This document shows positions 43,661 through 51,935 of a DNA stretch of 64,000 nt, in pieces (the stretch's first letter is position 1; every line of letters starts with the position of its first letter). The stretch lies in assembly GCF_027921845.1 (NCBI RefSeq), contig NZ_BSEN01000015.1:196636-260635 (forward strand), in the 5' to 3' direction. The position numbers and the translations under genes were made by a program. The DNA comes from Leifsonia poae (GTDB lineage Bacteria > Actinomycetota > Actinomycetes > Actinomycetales > Microbacteriaceae). The notes under the pieces were generated by a model, which did not search any database, was not told where the DNA came from, and saw only the letters and a list, made by a program, of their open reading frames with translations.

Positions 43661-44659
43661 TCAGGTCCGGACCTTCACCCGCGGGTCGATGATGCCGTAC
43701 ACGAGGTCGACGATCAGGTTCGCGATCACGATCAGGAACGCCGAGAACAGCGTGAAGCCGACGACGAGCTGCAGATCGAGTCCGTGCACCGCGTCGATGA
43801 GCATCGCTCCGAGCCCCTGCATCGAGAACACCTTCTCGGCGATCACGGCGCCGCCCAGGAGCGCACCGAGGTCGAGCCCGAAGATCGTGACGACGGGGAT
43901 CAGCGCGTTGCGCAGTCCGTGGCGCACGACGACCTTCGATTCGGTGAGTCCCTTGGCCCTGGCGGTGCGGATGTAGTCCTCGCCCATCACCTCGAGCATC
44001 TGACCGCGGGTGAGGCGGGCGTAGATCGCGCCGCTGATGAACGCCAGAGTGAACCAGGGGAGCAGCAGGTGCAGGAACCACTGCGCCGGATCGTCGGTGA
44101 ACGGCACATATCCGCCGGTGGGCAGGATCTGCAGGGTGAATCCGAACAACAGGATGGCGAGGAGACCCACGAGATAGCTCGGCGTCGAGACGCCGGCGAT
44201 GGCCACCGTCATGATGGTGCGGTCGACGGCCGTGCCGCGGCGCAGGGCCGAGACGACACCTCCGGCGACGCCGAAGACCAGCCAGACGATGGCGGCCCCG
44301 ATCGCGATCGAGGCGGTGACCGGGAAGCGCGAGAGGATCAGGTCGGTGACGGTGGCGTTCTGCTGGAAGGAGTAGCCGAAGCACGGCGCCGGGCAGACCA
44401 CCTCGGCCTGGCCGCTGCCGAAGGTGCGGCCGACGACGATGCCCTTGAGGAAGTTCCACAGCTGCTCGAACCAGGGGAGGTCGACCCCCATGAACGATTT
44501 GGCGCGCTCCAGGTTCTCGGGAGTGCACGGCCGGCCGCAGCTGAGCTGGGCGGGGTTGGTCGGGAGCAGATAGAAGATCGCGTACGTGATCGTGGCGATC
44601 ACGGCGAGCACGACGATCACACCGAGCAGGCGGTAGGCGATGAAGGCGGCGAGTCTCAT
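43661..44659 (-). CDS. Peptide/nickel ABC transporter permease (DppB/OppB type)
   Basis: 332 aa with six membrane segments. The first is followed by a large extracytoplasmic loop with two Cys pairs (LSCGRPCTP and VVCPAPCFGYS). The inner-membrane coupling motif is GEDYIRTARAKGLTESKVVVRHGLRNAL, the usual EAA loop of this class. GGAGG precedes ATG 44659, and its start overlaps the stop of the DppC-type gene. Last gene of the importer operon. Confidence 0.93.
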   Translation of the reverse strand: MRLAAFIAYRLLGVIVVLAVIATITYAIFYLLPTNPAQLSCGRPCTPENLERAKSFMGVDLPWFEQLWNFLKGIVVGRTFGSGQAEVVCPAPCFGYSFQQNATVTDLILSRFPVTASIAIGAAIVWLVFGVAGGVVSALRRGTAVDRTIMTVAIAGVSTPSYLVGLLAILLFGFTLQILPTGGYVPFTDDPAQWFLHLLLPWFTLAFISGAIYARLTRGQMLEVMGEDYIRTARAKGLTESKVVVRHGLRNALIPVVTIFGLDLGALLGGAVIAEKVFSMQGLGAMLIDAVHGLDLQLVVGFTLFSAFLIVIANLIVDLVYGIIDPRVKVRT

Positions 44660-45597
44660 CGGGACCTCCCTCCCTGGCGTGGATCGAGGGCGTCGCGCAG
44701 ACCGTCGCCGAACACATTGAACGCAAGCGTGATCAGGAAGAGCGCCGCACCGGGGAAGACGAGGTACATCGGGTCGACCTGCACCCAGTTGATGGCGTCG
44801 CCGATGGTACGGCCCCACGACGGCGTCGGTGGCGGGACACCGACACCGAGGAACGACAGAGCCGCCTCGGTGCCGATCATGCCCGGGATGAGGATCGTGG
44901 AGTAGACGATGATCGTCGCCGCCACGTTCGGCAGCACCTGCGTGAGGATGATGTGCAGCGGACGGGCGCCCATCGCGGCCGAGGCGACCACGAAGTTGCG
45001 CTCGCGCAGCGACAGGGTCTGGCCGCGCACGACGCGCGCCACGGGCGGCCAGCCGAAGAATCCGATGACCAGGATGATCAGGGCCGGTCTCGGGAACGAC
45101 GTCGGCACGATCGCGGTCAGGGAGATCATGAAGATCAGGCTCGGGAAGCCGAAGATGACGTCGATGACGCGGCTCATGCCACGGTCGTACCAGCCTCCGG
45201 CGTAGCCGGTCGTGATGCCGACGAGCACGCCGATGGTGACAGAGACGATCGTCGCGCTGATGCCGACGAGGAGCGACGTGCGTGCGCCGTAGACGACGAT
45301 GGAGAACAGGTCGCGGCCTGTGAGGGGCTCGACCCCGAACCAGTGCGTGGCGCTGATGCCGCCGCCGAAGCCGATCGGCGCGCCCGAGTCGTCGAGCGTG
45401 TCCAGGTGGTACGTGTACGGGTTCTGGCCCGGGATGGCCGTCAGCAGCGGCGCGAAGATCGCCGCGAGGAGGAAGACGGCGATCGTGATGGCGCCCGCGC
45501 TCGCCCAGGGGTCGGAGCGGAGATGCGCCACGACGTGGCGGAAGCCGGTCTTGCGGGCCGGGACGGCCTCGCGATCGAGCGATGCGGCTGTGGTCAC
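44656..45597 (-). CDS. Peptide/nickel ABC transporter permease (DppC/OppC type)
   Basis: 313 aa. A cytoplasmic N-terminal region (RKTGFRHVVAHLRSDPWASAG) leads to one segment, an extracellular loop (GQNPYTYHLDTLDDSGAPIGFGG), then five segments. The EAA loop is LRERNFVVASAAMGARPLHIILTQVLPN. GTG 45597 overlaps the ATPase stop (GTGA), and its end overlaps the DppB-type start by four bases. It forms the channel with the preceding permease. Confidence 0.93.
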   Translation of the reverse strand: MTTAASLDREAVPARKTGFRHVVAHLRSDPWASAGAITIAVFLLAAIFAPLLTAIPGQNPYTYHLDTLDDSGAPIGFGGGISATHWFGVEPLTGRDLFSIVVYGARTSLLVGISATIVSVTIGVLVGITTGYAGGWYDRGMSRVIDVIFGFPSLIFMISLTAIVPTSFPRPALIILVIGFFGWPPVARVVRGQTLSLRERNFVVASAAMGARPLHIILTQVLPNVAATIIVYSTILIPGMIGTEAALSFLGVGVPPPTPSWGRTIGDAINWVQVDPMYLVFPGAALFLITLAFNVFGDGLRDALDPRQGGRSR

Positions 45598-47360
45598 GCG
45601 ACCTCCCTCCCGTCGGTGGCACCGGCAGCGCCGGTGGACGTGGTGGCCGCTGCGGCCTCCGCGTCGAGCATGCGCCAGGTCTCGCGCCGTGCGGCCTGGG
45701 CGACGGGGTCGGCGACAGGCGCCGCGGCCAGCAGGCGCTTCGTGTACGCCTCCTGGGGTGCGAGCAGTACGCGTGCTGCGGGACCTGCCTCGACGATGCG
45801 GCCGTTGTGGAGCACCGCGACGTCGTCGGCGAGCTGTTCGACGACGGCCAGGTCGTGGCTGATGAACAAGCACGCGAAACCGAACTCCTCCTGGAGTTCG
45901 CGGAGGAGTTCGAGCACCCGGGCCTGAACCGAGACGTCGAGGGCGCTCGTCGGCTCGTCGGCGATCAGCAGGGATGGCCGCAGCGCGAGGGCGCGCGCGA
46001 TGGCGACCCGCTGGCGCTGACCGCCGGAGAGCTCGTGGGGAAAGCGGTCGGCCATCGCCGGGTCGAGCTGAACGGCCGCCAGCAGATCGGCGACCCGCGC
46101 TGTCCGCTCCGCGCGGGTGAGGCGGGTGTGCAGTCGTAGAGGCTCTTCGATGCACTGGGCGATCGTGAACCGCGGGTTCAGCGACGATGCCGGGTCCTGG
46201 AAGACGTAGCCGATCCGCGTGCGCGCACGACGCAGCTCGGCGCCGGAGGCGGTGGCGAGGTCCACGTCGTCGACCGTGACCGCTCCGTGCGACACGGGCA
46301 CCAGCCCGGCGAGGGCTCGCCCGATCGTCGATTTTCCGGAGCCGGACTCGCCGACCAGTCCGAAGAACGTGCCGCGCCGGACGCGCAGGCTCACGTCGGC
46401 GACCGCGGGAGCACTGCGCCGGCCCCAGCTGCGGTTGCCGTAGACGATGCTGACGTCGCGCAGCTCGGCGGCGGCGCTCACGGGCGCGTCGGCGGCGCTC
46501 GACGGGGCTTCGGCATCGGCGATCAGGGCATCCGGTCGCTGGTCGCCGAGACGCGGGACCGAGGCGAGCAGGGTTCTGGTGTACTCCTCGCGCGGGTTGG
46601 CGAAGAGCTCGGTGGCGTCGGCGCGCTCGACGACGACACCTTCGCGCATGACGACGACGTCGTCCGCGAGGTCGGCGACGACGCCCATGTCGTGCGTAAT
46701 GAGCAGGATCGCCATGCCGTTGCGCTCCTTCAGATCGCGCAGCAGGTCCAGGATGCCCGCCTGTACGGTGACGTCGAGCGCGGTCGTCGGCTCGTCGGCG
46801 ATGAGAGCGACAGGGTCGCACGAGATCGCCATGGCGATCATGGCCCGCTGGAGCTGGCCGCCCGAGAGCTCGTGCGGGTAGGCGCGCACGATCCGCTCCG
46901 GGTCGCGCAGCCCGACGCTGCGCAAGAGTTCGAGGACACGCTCGTTCGTCGAGGAGCGGTCGGAGGTAATCCGGTGGGTGCGGAGCGCTTCGGCGATCTG
47001 GTGCCCGATCGCGATCACCGGGTTGAAGGCGTTCATCGGCTCCTGGAAGATGGTGCCGATCCGGCCGCCGCGCACGCGCCGGAGCTGTTCGTCGCTCGCA
47101 CGGACGAGGTCTTCGCCCTCGAGCTCGATCGAGCCGTCGACGACGGCGTTGCCGGGGAGGAGCCGGAGAACCGACATCGCGGTCACGCTCTTGCCGGAGC
47201 CGGATTCCCCGACCAGGGCGAGTACGCGACCGCGGTGCAGCTCGAACCCGACGTCGTGGACGACGGTGCGGGTCGAGCGCGGTGAAGAGCCGTCGCCGGC
47301 GGTGAACGAGACCGAGATCCCGTTCACCGCCAGCACGGCGTCCGTGTGCATGGAGCTCAC
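45594..47360 (-). CDS. Fused double ATPase of peptide/nickel ABC importer (DppD-DppF)
   Basis: 588 aa with two complete nucleotide-binding domains. Domain 1 (about 5-260): Walker A GESGSGKSV, signature LSGGQLQRAM and Walker B LIADEPTTALD. Domain 2 (about 290-550): GESGSGKST, LSGGQRQRVAIA and LIADEPTSALD. The oligopeptide-type C-terminal Cys cluster is not evident in either half. Usually DppD and DppF are separate genes; the fusion is common in actinobacteria. GTG 47360 overlaps the binding-protein stop. Confidence 0.93.
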   Translation of the reverse strand: MSSMHTDAVLAVNGISVSFTAGDGSSPRSTRTVVHDVGFELHRGRVLALVGESGSGKSVTAMSVLRLLPGNAVVDGSIELEGEDLVRASDEQLRRVRGGRIGTIFQEPMNAFNPVIAIGHQIAEALRTHRITSDRSSTNERVLELLRSVGLRDPERIVRAYPHELSGGQLQRAMIAMAISCDPVALIADEPTTALDVTVQAGILDLLRDLKERNGMAILLITHDMGVVADLADDVVVMREGVVVERADATELFANPREEYTRTLLASVPRLGDQRPDALIADAEAPSSAADAPVSAAAELRDVSIVYGNRSWGRRSAPAVADVSLRVRRGTFFGLVGESGSGKSTIGRALAGLVPVSHGAVTVDDVDLATASGAELRRARTRIGYVFQDPASSLNPRFTIAQCIEEPLRLHTRLTRAERTARVADLLAAVQLDPAMADRFPHELSGGQRQRVAIARALALRPSLLIADEPTSALDVSVQARVLELLRELQEEFGFACLFISHDLAVVEQLADDVAVLHNGRIVEAGPAARVLLAPQEAYTKRLLAAAPVADPVAQAARRETWRMLDAEAAAATTSTGAAGATDGREVA

Positions 47361-49021
47361 TTGCCCAGCGACACCTTGAGGTAGTTCGGGTACGCGGGGA
47401 ACGAAGCGATGAAGAAGTTCTGCACGTTCGAGCCGCGGAGGAACGACTGCTTGGTGTAGGTCAGCGGCACGACGGGCGAGTCCTGCATGATCCGCTTGTC
47501 GGCCTCGGCCCAGAGCGTCTGCGCCTTCTCCTGGTCCACCTCGCCGGTCGCCTTCGCGATCAGCGCGTCGACCTCGGGGCTGGAGTAGCGTGCGACGTTG
47601 TAACCGCCGCCACCGATCTGGCTCGAGTCGAACAGCGGCTGGATGTTGCTGTTCGCGCTCGGGAAGTCGGCCTGCCAGTAGCTCAGGTTCAGGTCGTAGT
47701 TCGCCGTGTCGGCGGTCGAGTCGGCGTAATAGGTGTTCGAGTCCTCGGGCTTGAGGGTCACCTTGATGCCGGCACGCTCGATGCCCTGCTGGAGGGCCTG
47801 AGCCTGCGCGAGCGACGCGGAGTCGTTCTGCGTGAGCAGCGTCAGGTTGAGGTCGGTGGAGTGACCGGCCTCCTTGAGCAGCGACTTCGCCTTGGCGACA
47901 TCACCGTCGGCGCCGGCCGGGTACAGGTCGTAGTCGACGCGCCCGGGGATTCCGGGGGTGATCAGCGTCGTCGCGGCCGTCGCGGTCTTCGCGCCGCCGG
48001 TGGCGATGATGAACGCCTTCTTGTCGACCGCGTACTGGATGGCCTGACGAACCTTGAGGTCCTTGAGCGCACCCTTCTGCGTGTTCATCGCGAGGTAGCC
48101 GAGCGGGCCCGCCTTGGAGGTCGCGACACGCGACTTCACCGACGGGTTCTTGTCGACCTGGGCGAGCTGTGCGGCACCGAGGTACTGGGCGCCGAACGAG
48201 TTCTTCGCGTCACCGATGTCGGCGATCAGCGTCTGCGCGGCGGTGCCGGCGTCCTGGCTCATCTTGAACACGACACTGTCGGGTCCTGCCGTGCGCACCG
48301 AGTCGGTCGAGGCCGACCAGTTCGGGTTGCGCACCAGAGTGAGCGCGGTGCCCTGCTGGTTGGTCTTGACCTTGTACGGTCCGCTCGCCACCGGGTTCTG
48401 GCCGTAGGTGCTGGGGTTGTCCTTCGCCTTGGGAACGGGCGCGAACGCCGGCATGGAGGCGATCCACGGCCAGTCTCCGTAGGAGCTGGTCAGGTGGAAG
48501 ACGATGGTCTTGTCGTTCGGGGTCTCGATCGAGGCGAGGTCGCCTCCGCTGTACGGTCCCTTGTACGCGGCGCCCCCGACCAGGAGCGACTTGTGGTAGC
48601 TGAGGCCGCCGGAGAGCTCAGGGGCGAAGGACCGCTCGACACCGTACTTGATGTCGGCCGAGGTGATCGGCGAGCCGTCGGAGAGCTTGAGGCCGTCCTT
48701 CAGGGTGTAGGTCCAGGTCTTGCCGTCGTCACTCGGCGTACCGGTGGTCGTGGCGAGGTCGGGGACGACCTTGGCGGGAGCATCCGGGCTGATCTGCCAG
48801 GTGGTGAGGCGGCGCTCGATGAGGCCGAGGGTGGTGATCGCCAGGTTCTGGCTCTTCGCCGGGTCGAGGTCGATCTGGGTCTGCTGGGTCAGGATCGTGA
48901 GCGTGCCGCCCTTGGTGGTGGCGCTGGTGGATCCGCCGGAGCTCGAGGACGCCGCGGTGCAGCCGGTGAGTACCAGGGCTGCCGCGACGGCGAGCGCGCC
49001 GACACTTCTGAGATGTTTCAT
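47357..49021 (-). CDS. Extracellular solute-binding lipoprotein, family 5 (peptide/nickel type)
   Basis: 554 aa. The signal peptide ends in a lipobox LTGC with Cys21, followed by a Ser/Gly linker. The SBP_bac_5 fold is shown by DGLKLSDGSPITSADIKYGVERS, ASGPYKVKTNQQGT, LAMNTQKGALKDLKVRQAIQYAVDK and a C-terminal PVVPLTYTKQSF. It captures peptides or similar solutes for the permeases and fused ATPase encoded downstream; the ligand is unknown. ATG 49021 is preceded by GAAAGAGG. First gene of a four-gene operon linked by four-base overlaps. Confidence 0.94.
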   Translation of the reverse strand: MKHLRSVGALAVAAALVLTGCTAASSSSGGSTSATTKGGTLTILTQQTQIDLDPAKSQNLAITTLGLIERRLTTWQISPDAPAKVVPDLATTTGTPSDDGKTWTYTLKDGLKLSDGSPITSADIKYGVERSFAPELSGGLSYHKSLLVGGAAYKGPYSGGDLASIETPNDKTIVFHLTSSYGDWPWIASMPAFAPVPKAKDNPSTYGQNPVASGPYKVKTNQQGTALTLVRNPNWSASTDSVRTAGPDSVVFKMSQDAGTAAQTLIADIGDAKNSFGAQYLGAAQLAQVDKNPSVKSRVATSKAGPLGYLAMNTQKGALKDLKVRQAIQYAVDKKAFIIATGGAKTATAATTLITPGIPGRVDYDLYPAGADGDVAKAKSLLKEAGHSTDLNLTLLTQNDSASLAQAQALQQGIERAGIKVTLKPEDSNTYYADSTADTANYDLNLSYWQADFPSANSNIQPLFDSSQIGGGGYNVARYSSPEVDALIAKATGEVDQEKAQTLWAEADKRIMQDSPVVPLTYTKQSFLRGSNVQNFFIASFPAYPNYLKVSLGK

Positions 49022-49580
49022 AACTGTGAGGCCTCTTTCGTGGTTCGAATCACCCAACGCATGCGGACGCCGGCATGTTCCCGATGGTCGGCGGGAGCGT
49101 GGCGCACAAGCAACGATCCTCTCCCCGAAGGGCCCACAAATCCAATTCGTGACGTTGTGTGGCGCGGGGGATCGTCGTTGCGGGTCAGCTTCCGGGGGAT
49201 TCTGTAGACGTCGCCACAGGTTGTCTTTCCGCCACGGAGTGTGCTTGTTTCGACGTTCGGGACGATCGAGCCGGCGGGTTCTGTCGAACAATCTCCTGAG
49301 AACCGCGGCGCAGCAACAGACGAGAAGTGCTCGCGGCAATTCCGCCGGCCGTCTGAGCGATCACGCGTCCCGGCGAGGGAGCCTGTTCTGCGGCCGAGTC
49401 GTAGCGAGCGTGTAGCGTTTGGGGCCCCTTCACCCGGCCCATTTGCGGAACAGGTATACGGGAATCCCGTGCTCAACTTGCTGTTGACAACATGGCCCTC
49501 ACTTTGCGGTTCGGGCGCGTTTCGGCGAGCGACCGGCTTACGGGTACTCGAAAAGGGCGCGGCGTGAGAAGCTTTCGTTC
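49022..49580. other. 559-bp intergenic stretch, no gene seen
   Basis: It must hold the promoter of the importer operon on the minus strand. The DNA is less GC-rich than its surroundings. A near-palindrome ACGGGA-A-TCCCGT lies near 49460, and a TTGACA near 49483 is a possible -35 for the 49581 gene without a clear -10. Open frames here have arginine/serine-rich shadow composition and no plausible start, so I call none. Confidence 0.5.
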
Positions 49581-49952
49581 GTGTCATTTGCACTGTTCAC
49601 GCCCGTCGAGGCGTTCGAGGCTGGGCACGCGTTTACGTGGTTCTCAGCGGCTGAGGATACTGCTTCGCTCGCGGCGGAGGCGCGATCCGATGGCTCTCTG
49701 CGTCTCTGGCAAGCCGCACTTGCCTACGTGACGAATTGGCCCCCGTCGTTTGTTGACCCCTCTAAAAGCGGCGCGACTCCTGCAGAGAACCCGCGCGAGT
49801 TGACGGTGTCGGAGGGACTAAAGGTTTTCATCGCGTTCCTCGATGCGTACAACCGATTGTCGGTAACCGAAACGGTGCTGTTCACCAGCTACGTCGACGG
49901 CGACCCTGCTGCGTGGCCGGAATGGCTCCTCGCTCTCGAAAATTCCTACTAG
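49581..49952 (+). CDS. Hypothetical acidic 123-aa protein
   Basis: Acidic, soluble and aromatic-rich (FTPVEAFEAGHAFTWFSAAED, LWQAALAYVTNWPPSFVD). GTG 49581 follows a weak TGAGAAGC. Codon use is less GC-biased than in the flanking operons. No family recognised. The compact acidic character and the neighbouring SMI1/KNR4-like gene fit an immunity-protein repertoire, but this is inference. Confidence 0.6.
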   Translation: MSFALFTPVEAFEAGHAFTWFSAAEDTASLAAEARSDGSLRLWQAALAYVTNWPPSFVDPSKSGATPAENPRELTVSEGLKVFIAFLDAYNRLSVTETVLFTSYVDGDPAAWPEWLLALENSY

Positions 49953-49973
49953 ACGCAGGTTGCGCGCGGATGT

Positions 49974-50431
49974 CTATTCGGATGGCGCCGGTTGGGGTGC
50001 CGGCCCTTCTGCAGAAAACAGAACTTGACGCGCGCGAAGGAGATCTCGCCCGTCAAACTCGCGCGGGTGTAGCCAGACGTCGTCGACCACGATACCGCCG
50101 CCCATTCCGCCTGGAATGCCGCTCCCCACCGGCAGATGCTCAATGTTCACTCCGAGCGAGGTCGGGTCGTCCCACACTGTGGCGTCCAGCTCTGCCGCGA
50201 GCCGCGCAAGAGCCTCGCCGTTGCAGCGAACCAGACGGAGCGGCACGCTCAGGTAGATCGTGCCTCCGTCGTCTCCCGAAATCACGACTGCGGCATCCGG
50301 GTCACTGCGCGCTTCCGTCCACGATTGATAGATCGCGCTTCCGTCCACGATTGATAGATACGGACTTGGCGCCCTTGGCTCTCCGCGATCAACATGCGAA
50401 GAGACGATGTCGGGAGGTCCTCTTCGGTCAT
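49974..50431 (-). pseudogene. Gene frameshifted by an exact 26-bp tandem duplication
   Basis: Reading from ATG 50431 gives MTEEDLPTSSLRMLIAESQ and on to IYQSWTEAR, then frame is lost at 50308-50359, where 26 bp starting CGCGCTTCCG are repeated exactly twice. Removing one copy rejoins the frame (IYQSWTEAR to SDPDAAVVISGDDGG) and yields a 143-aa protein ending GPAPQPAPSE. The true start is supported by TAGCGT (complement at 50438-50443) six bases upstream, the leaderless layout seen elsewhere here. The ancestral protein is unrecognised; a GGMGGGIVVDDVWLHPREF stretch is notable. Translation could restart at a GTG inside the repeat, giving about 124 aa. Confidence 0.75.
50308..50359. repeat. 26-bp perfect tandem duplication
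   Basis: Two identical adjacent 26-bp units (50308-50333 and 50334-50359), each beginning CGCGCTTCC and ending TTGATAGAT. The unit length is not a multiple of three, so it shifts the reading frame of the minus-strand gene by two. Absence of any divergence suggests a recent event. Confidence 0.95.
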
Positions 50432-50636
50432 AACAAGACGCTATCGCTGGACGAAGGAGTCTCGGTAGACCATCGGGTATGACGCGCAAACGTCGGACTG
50501 TTCATGGGGCCCATGCAGCGCTGCTCGCCATGGCCCGACCGCAAACCGATCGCTCTACGGGGCCGGGCAGAGAGTCGGCCCCTGACCCCAAGAATGGGAC
50601 TGAACTCTATCATGGCTGCTTGTAAGGATTGATCCT

Positions 50637-51287
50637 GTGAATCTGAGCGATCAGCTGGATCGTCTTGACGGACTTCTTGCATTGCGGCAATGGGGACCCG
50701 GCGTTTTCTCTCCTCCCGCGACCTCCCAGCAGTTAGCTGATTTGCGTGATGCGGTCGCGCCGATGGAGGTTCCGCACGATGTTGTCACGCTGTATATGTG
50801 GCACAACGGCTGCAAGCTTCCGTTCCTCGATGGTTACGGACTCCGACCCATTGAAGGCGTGATCGCTGACCGCCCCTTCGAGATCGGCGAACTTGAAGCG
50901 CCTCCCGCCCTCCTCTATCTGAGCGAACAGCCCGGAGGCGCGGGAACTCGAGTAGGGGTGACACTGGACGTTCCTGGTGAGAGGTCACTGCGCGGTGTGT
51001 GGGCGGTCGAGACCCACGATGCACACGCGAGGCGGCAGAACGATGACCTCGCGAGCGCGATCGCGTCGCTTGCCGACCTTATCGAGGATCTCGACGTTGA
51101 ACTCGACCCTGTTAGGTTGTGGCACGAACCGGGGCCTTGGCCGCTGCCCTTCAAGGACGTCGAGTATCGTCTCCGGTACAGTCCGGATGCGTTCACGTGG
51201 CCCAACCCTCCGGTCGGCACCTATATTTCACGTTTTCCCGACAGCTCATGGCCACGCCAATGGACCCGATCGCTCGAATACCGGTAA
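50637..51287 (+). CDS. SMI1/KNR4-like protein (candidate immunity protein)
   Basis: 216 aa. The SMI1/KNR4 (SUKH) pattern is visible: a helical start with a conserved Gly/Pro stretch (QWGPGVFSPPATSQQLADLRDAV), VPHDVVTLYMWHNGCK, and FLDGYGLRPIEGVI (the YxWHxG and L-P-I elements). SUKH proteins commonly neutralise polymorphic toxins. GTG 50637 follows AAGGATT. No toxin gene is adjacent, so it would be an orphan immunity gene or a general adaptor. Confidence 0.7.
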   Translation: MNLSDQLDRLDGLLALRQWGPGVFSPPATSQQLADLRDAVAPMEVPHDVVTLYMWHNGCKLPFLDGYGLRPIEGVIADRPFEIGELEAPPALLYLSEQPGGAGTRVGVTLDVPGERSLRGVWAVETHDAHARRQNDDLASAIASLADLIEDLDVELDPVRLWHEPGPWPLPFKDVEYRLRYSPDAFTWPNPPVGTYISRFPDSSWPRQWTRSLEYR

Positions 51288-51305
51288 AGATCCCTCAGCG
51301 TACCG

Positions 51306-51341
51306 GGTGAGTAACGGGGCTTGAACCCGCTACCTCCCATG
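51306..51341 (-). other. tRNA 3'-half-like remnant
   Basis: On the minus strand a complete T-arm is present (GCGGG-TTCAAGC-CCCGT, 51314-51330), preceded by a GGTA-like variable region and followed by a seven-base acceptor-like TACTCAC. There is no matching 5' half within 80 bp. It resembles the 3' end of a tRNA, the usual target of integrases. It lies at the right border of the atypical 49-51.4 kb patch. Confidence 0.4.
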
Positions 51342-51446
51342 CGAACGCCTCCGCAAGCGGATCCGCTATCGGGACGGCTTGCACGTCGGCGCGCGAGCCG
51401 CGTACGGACAGCATAAATCTGCAGGCGAAAACCACTTGAGGGGCAG

Positions 51447-51818
51447 CTAATTGGGACGATCTGCTGGGGCGCCGACAGAGTCCGGACCGAGAGCGGATCC
51501 CGTGTCCTCGCCTGCGGCCTCGCCCTTCAGCTCGACGATGATCGTGCGGGTGGGGGAGTCGCCCGTGTTCTCTCCCGCGTGGCGCTGGGCTCCGAGCCAG
51601 ACGGCGCGTCCGGCGGGCAGCTCGACGTCGACCGCGCGGCCGCCGGAGAACAGTCGGCGTCGGAAGCCCGTCAGGGTCACCATGACGCTGTTCGGATGGT
51701 GGTGCGGCGTCGTGGCCTCGCCGGGCTCGTCGTGGTATTCCAGCACGCGCACGAGGTCGTTCTCCCACAGCACGGAGTAGTGGTCGGGATTCGTCACCGT
51801 CGGGTCGTCGTCGCCCAT
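51447..51818 (-). CDS. Cupin-like small protein
   Basis: 123 aa. A cupin core is suggested by VRVLEYHDEPGEATTPHHHPNSVMVTLTGF, with three adjacent His as metal ligands, and the later ELPAGRAVWLGAQRHAGENTGD (second motif His). It looks like a single-domain metal cupin; no reaction can be assigned. The C-terminus is acidic and loose. TATGGT (complement at 51825-51830) six bases before ATG 51818 indicates a leaderless mRNA. Confidence 0.8.
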   Translation of the reverse strand: MGDDDPTVTNPDHYSVLWENDLVRVLEYHDEPGEATTPHHHPNSVMVTLTGFRRRLFSGGRAVDVELPAGRAVWLGAQRHAGENTGDSPTRTIIVELKGEAAGEDTGSALGPDSVGAPADRPN

Positions 51819-51935
51819 GGCCCGACCATACGCCGATGGGCCACCGGGCGAGCGGGTAGTTGCCCTTTGTAAACAGCATGTGAAGTTCGGTGTCCTCCGC
51901 CCGACAGCGCGGCGTCGCGCTCCTAGGCTGCGTGC

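Noticed and set aside
49018-49593. A 191-codon minus-strand frame in the gap upstream of the binding-protein gene
   Set aside because: Arg/Ser/Thr/Pro-rich shadow-like composition, no ribosome-binding site, and it overlaps the start of the lipoprotein gene.
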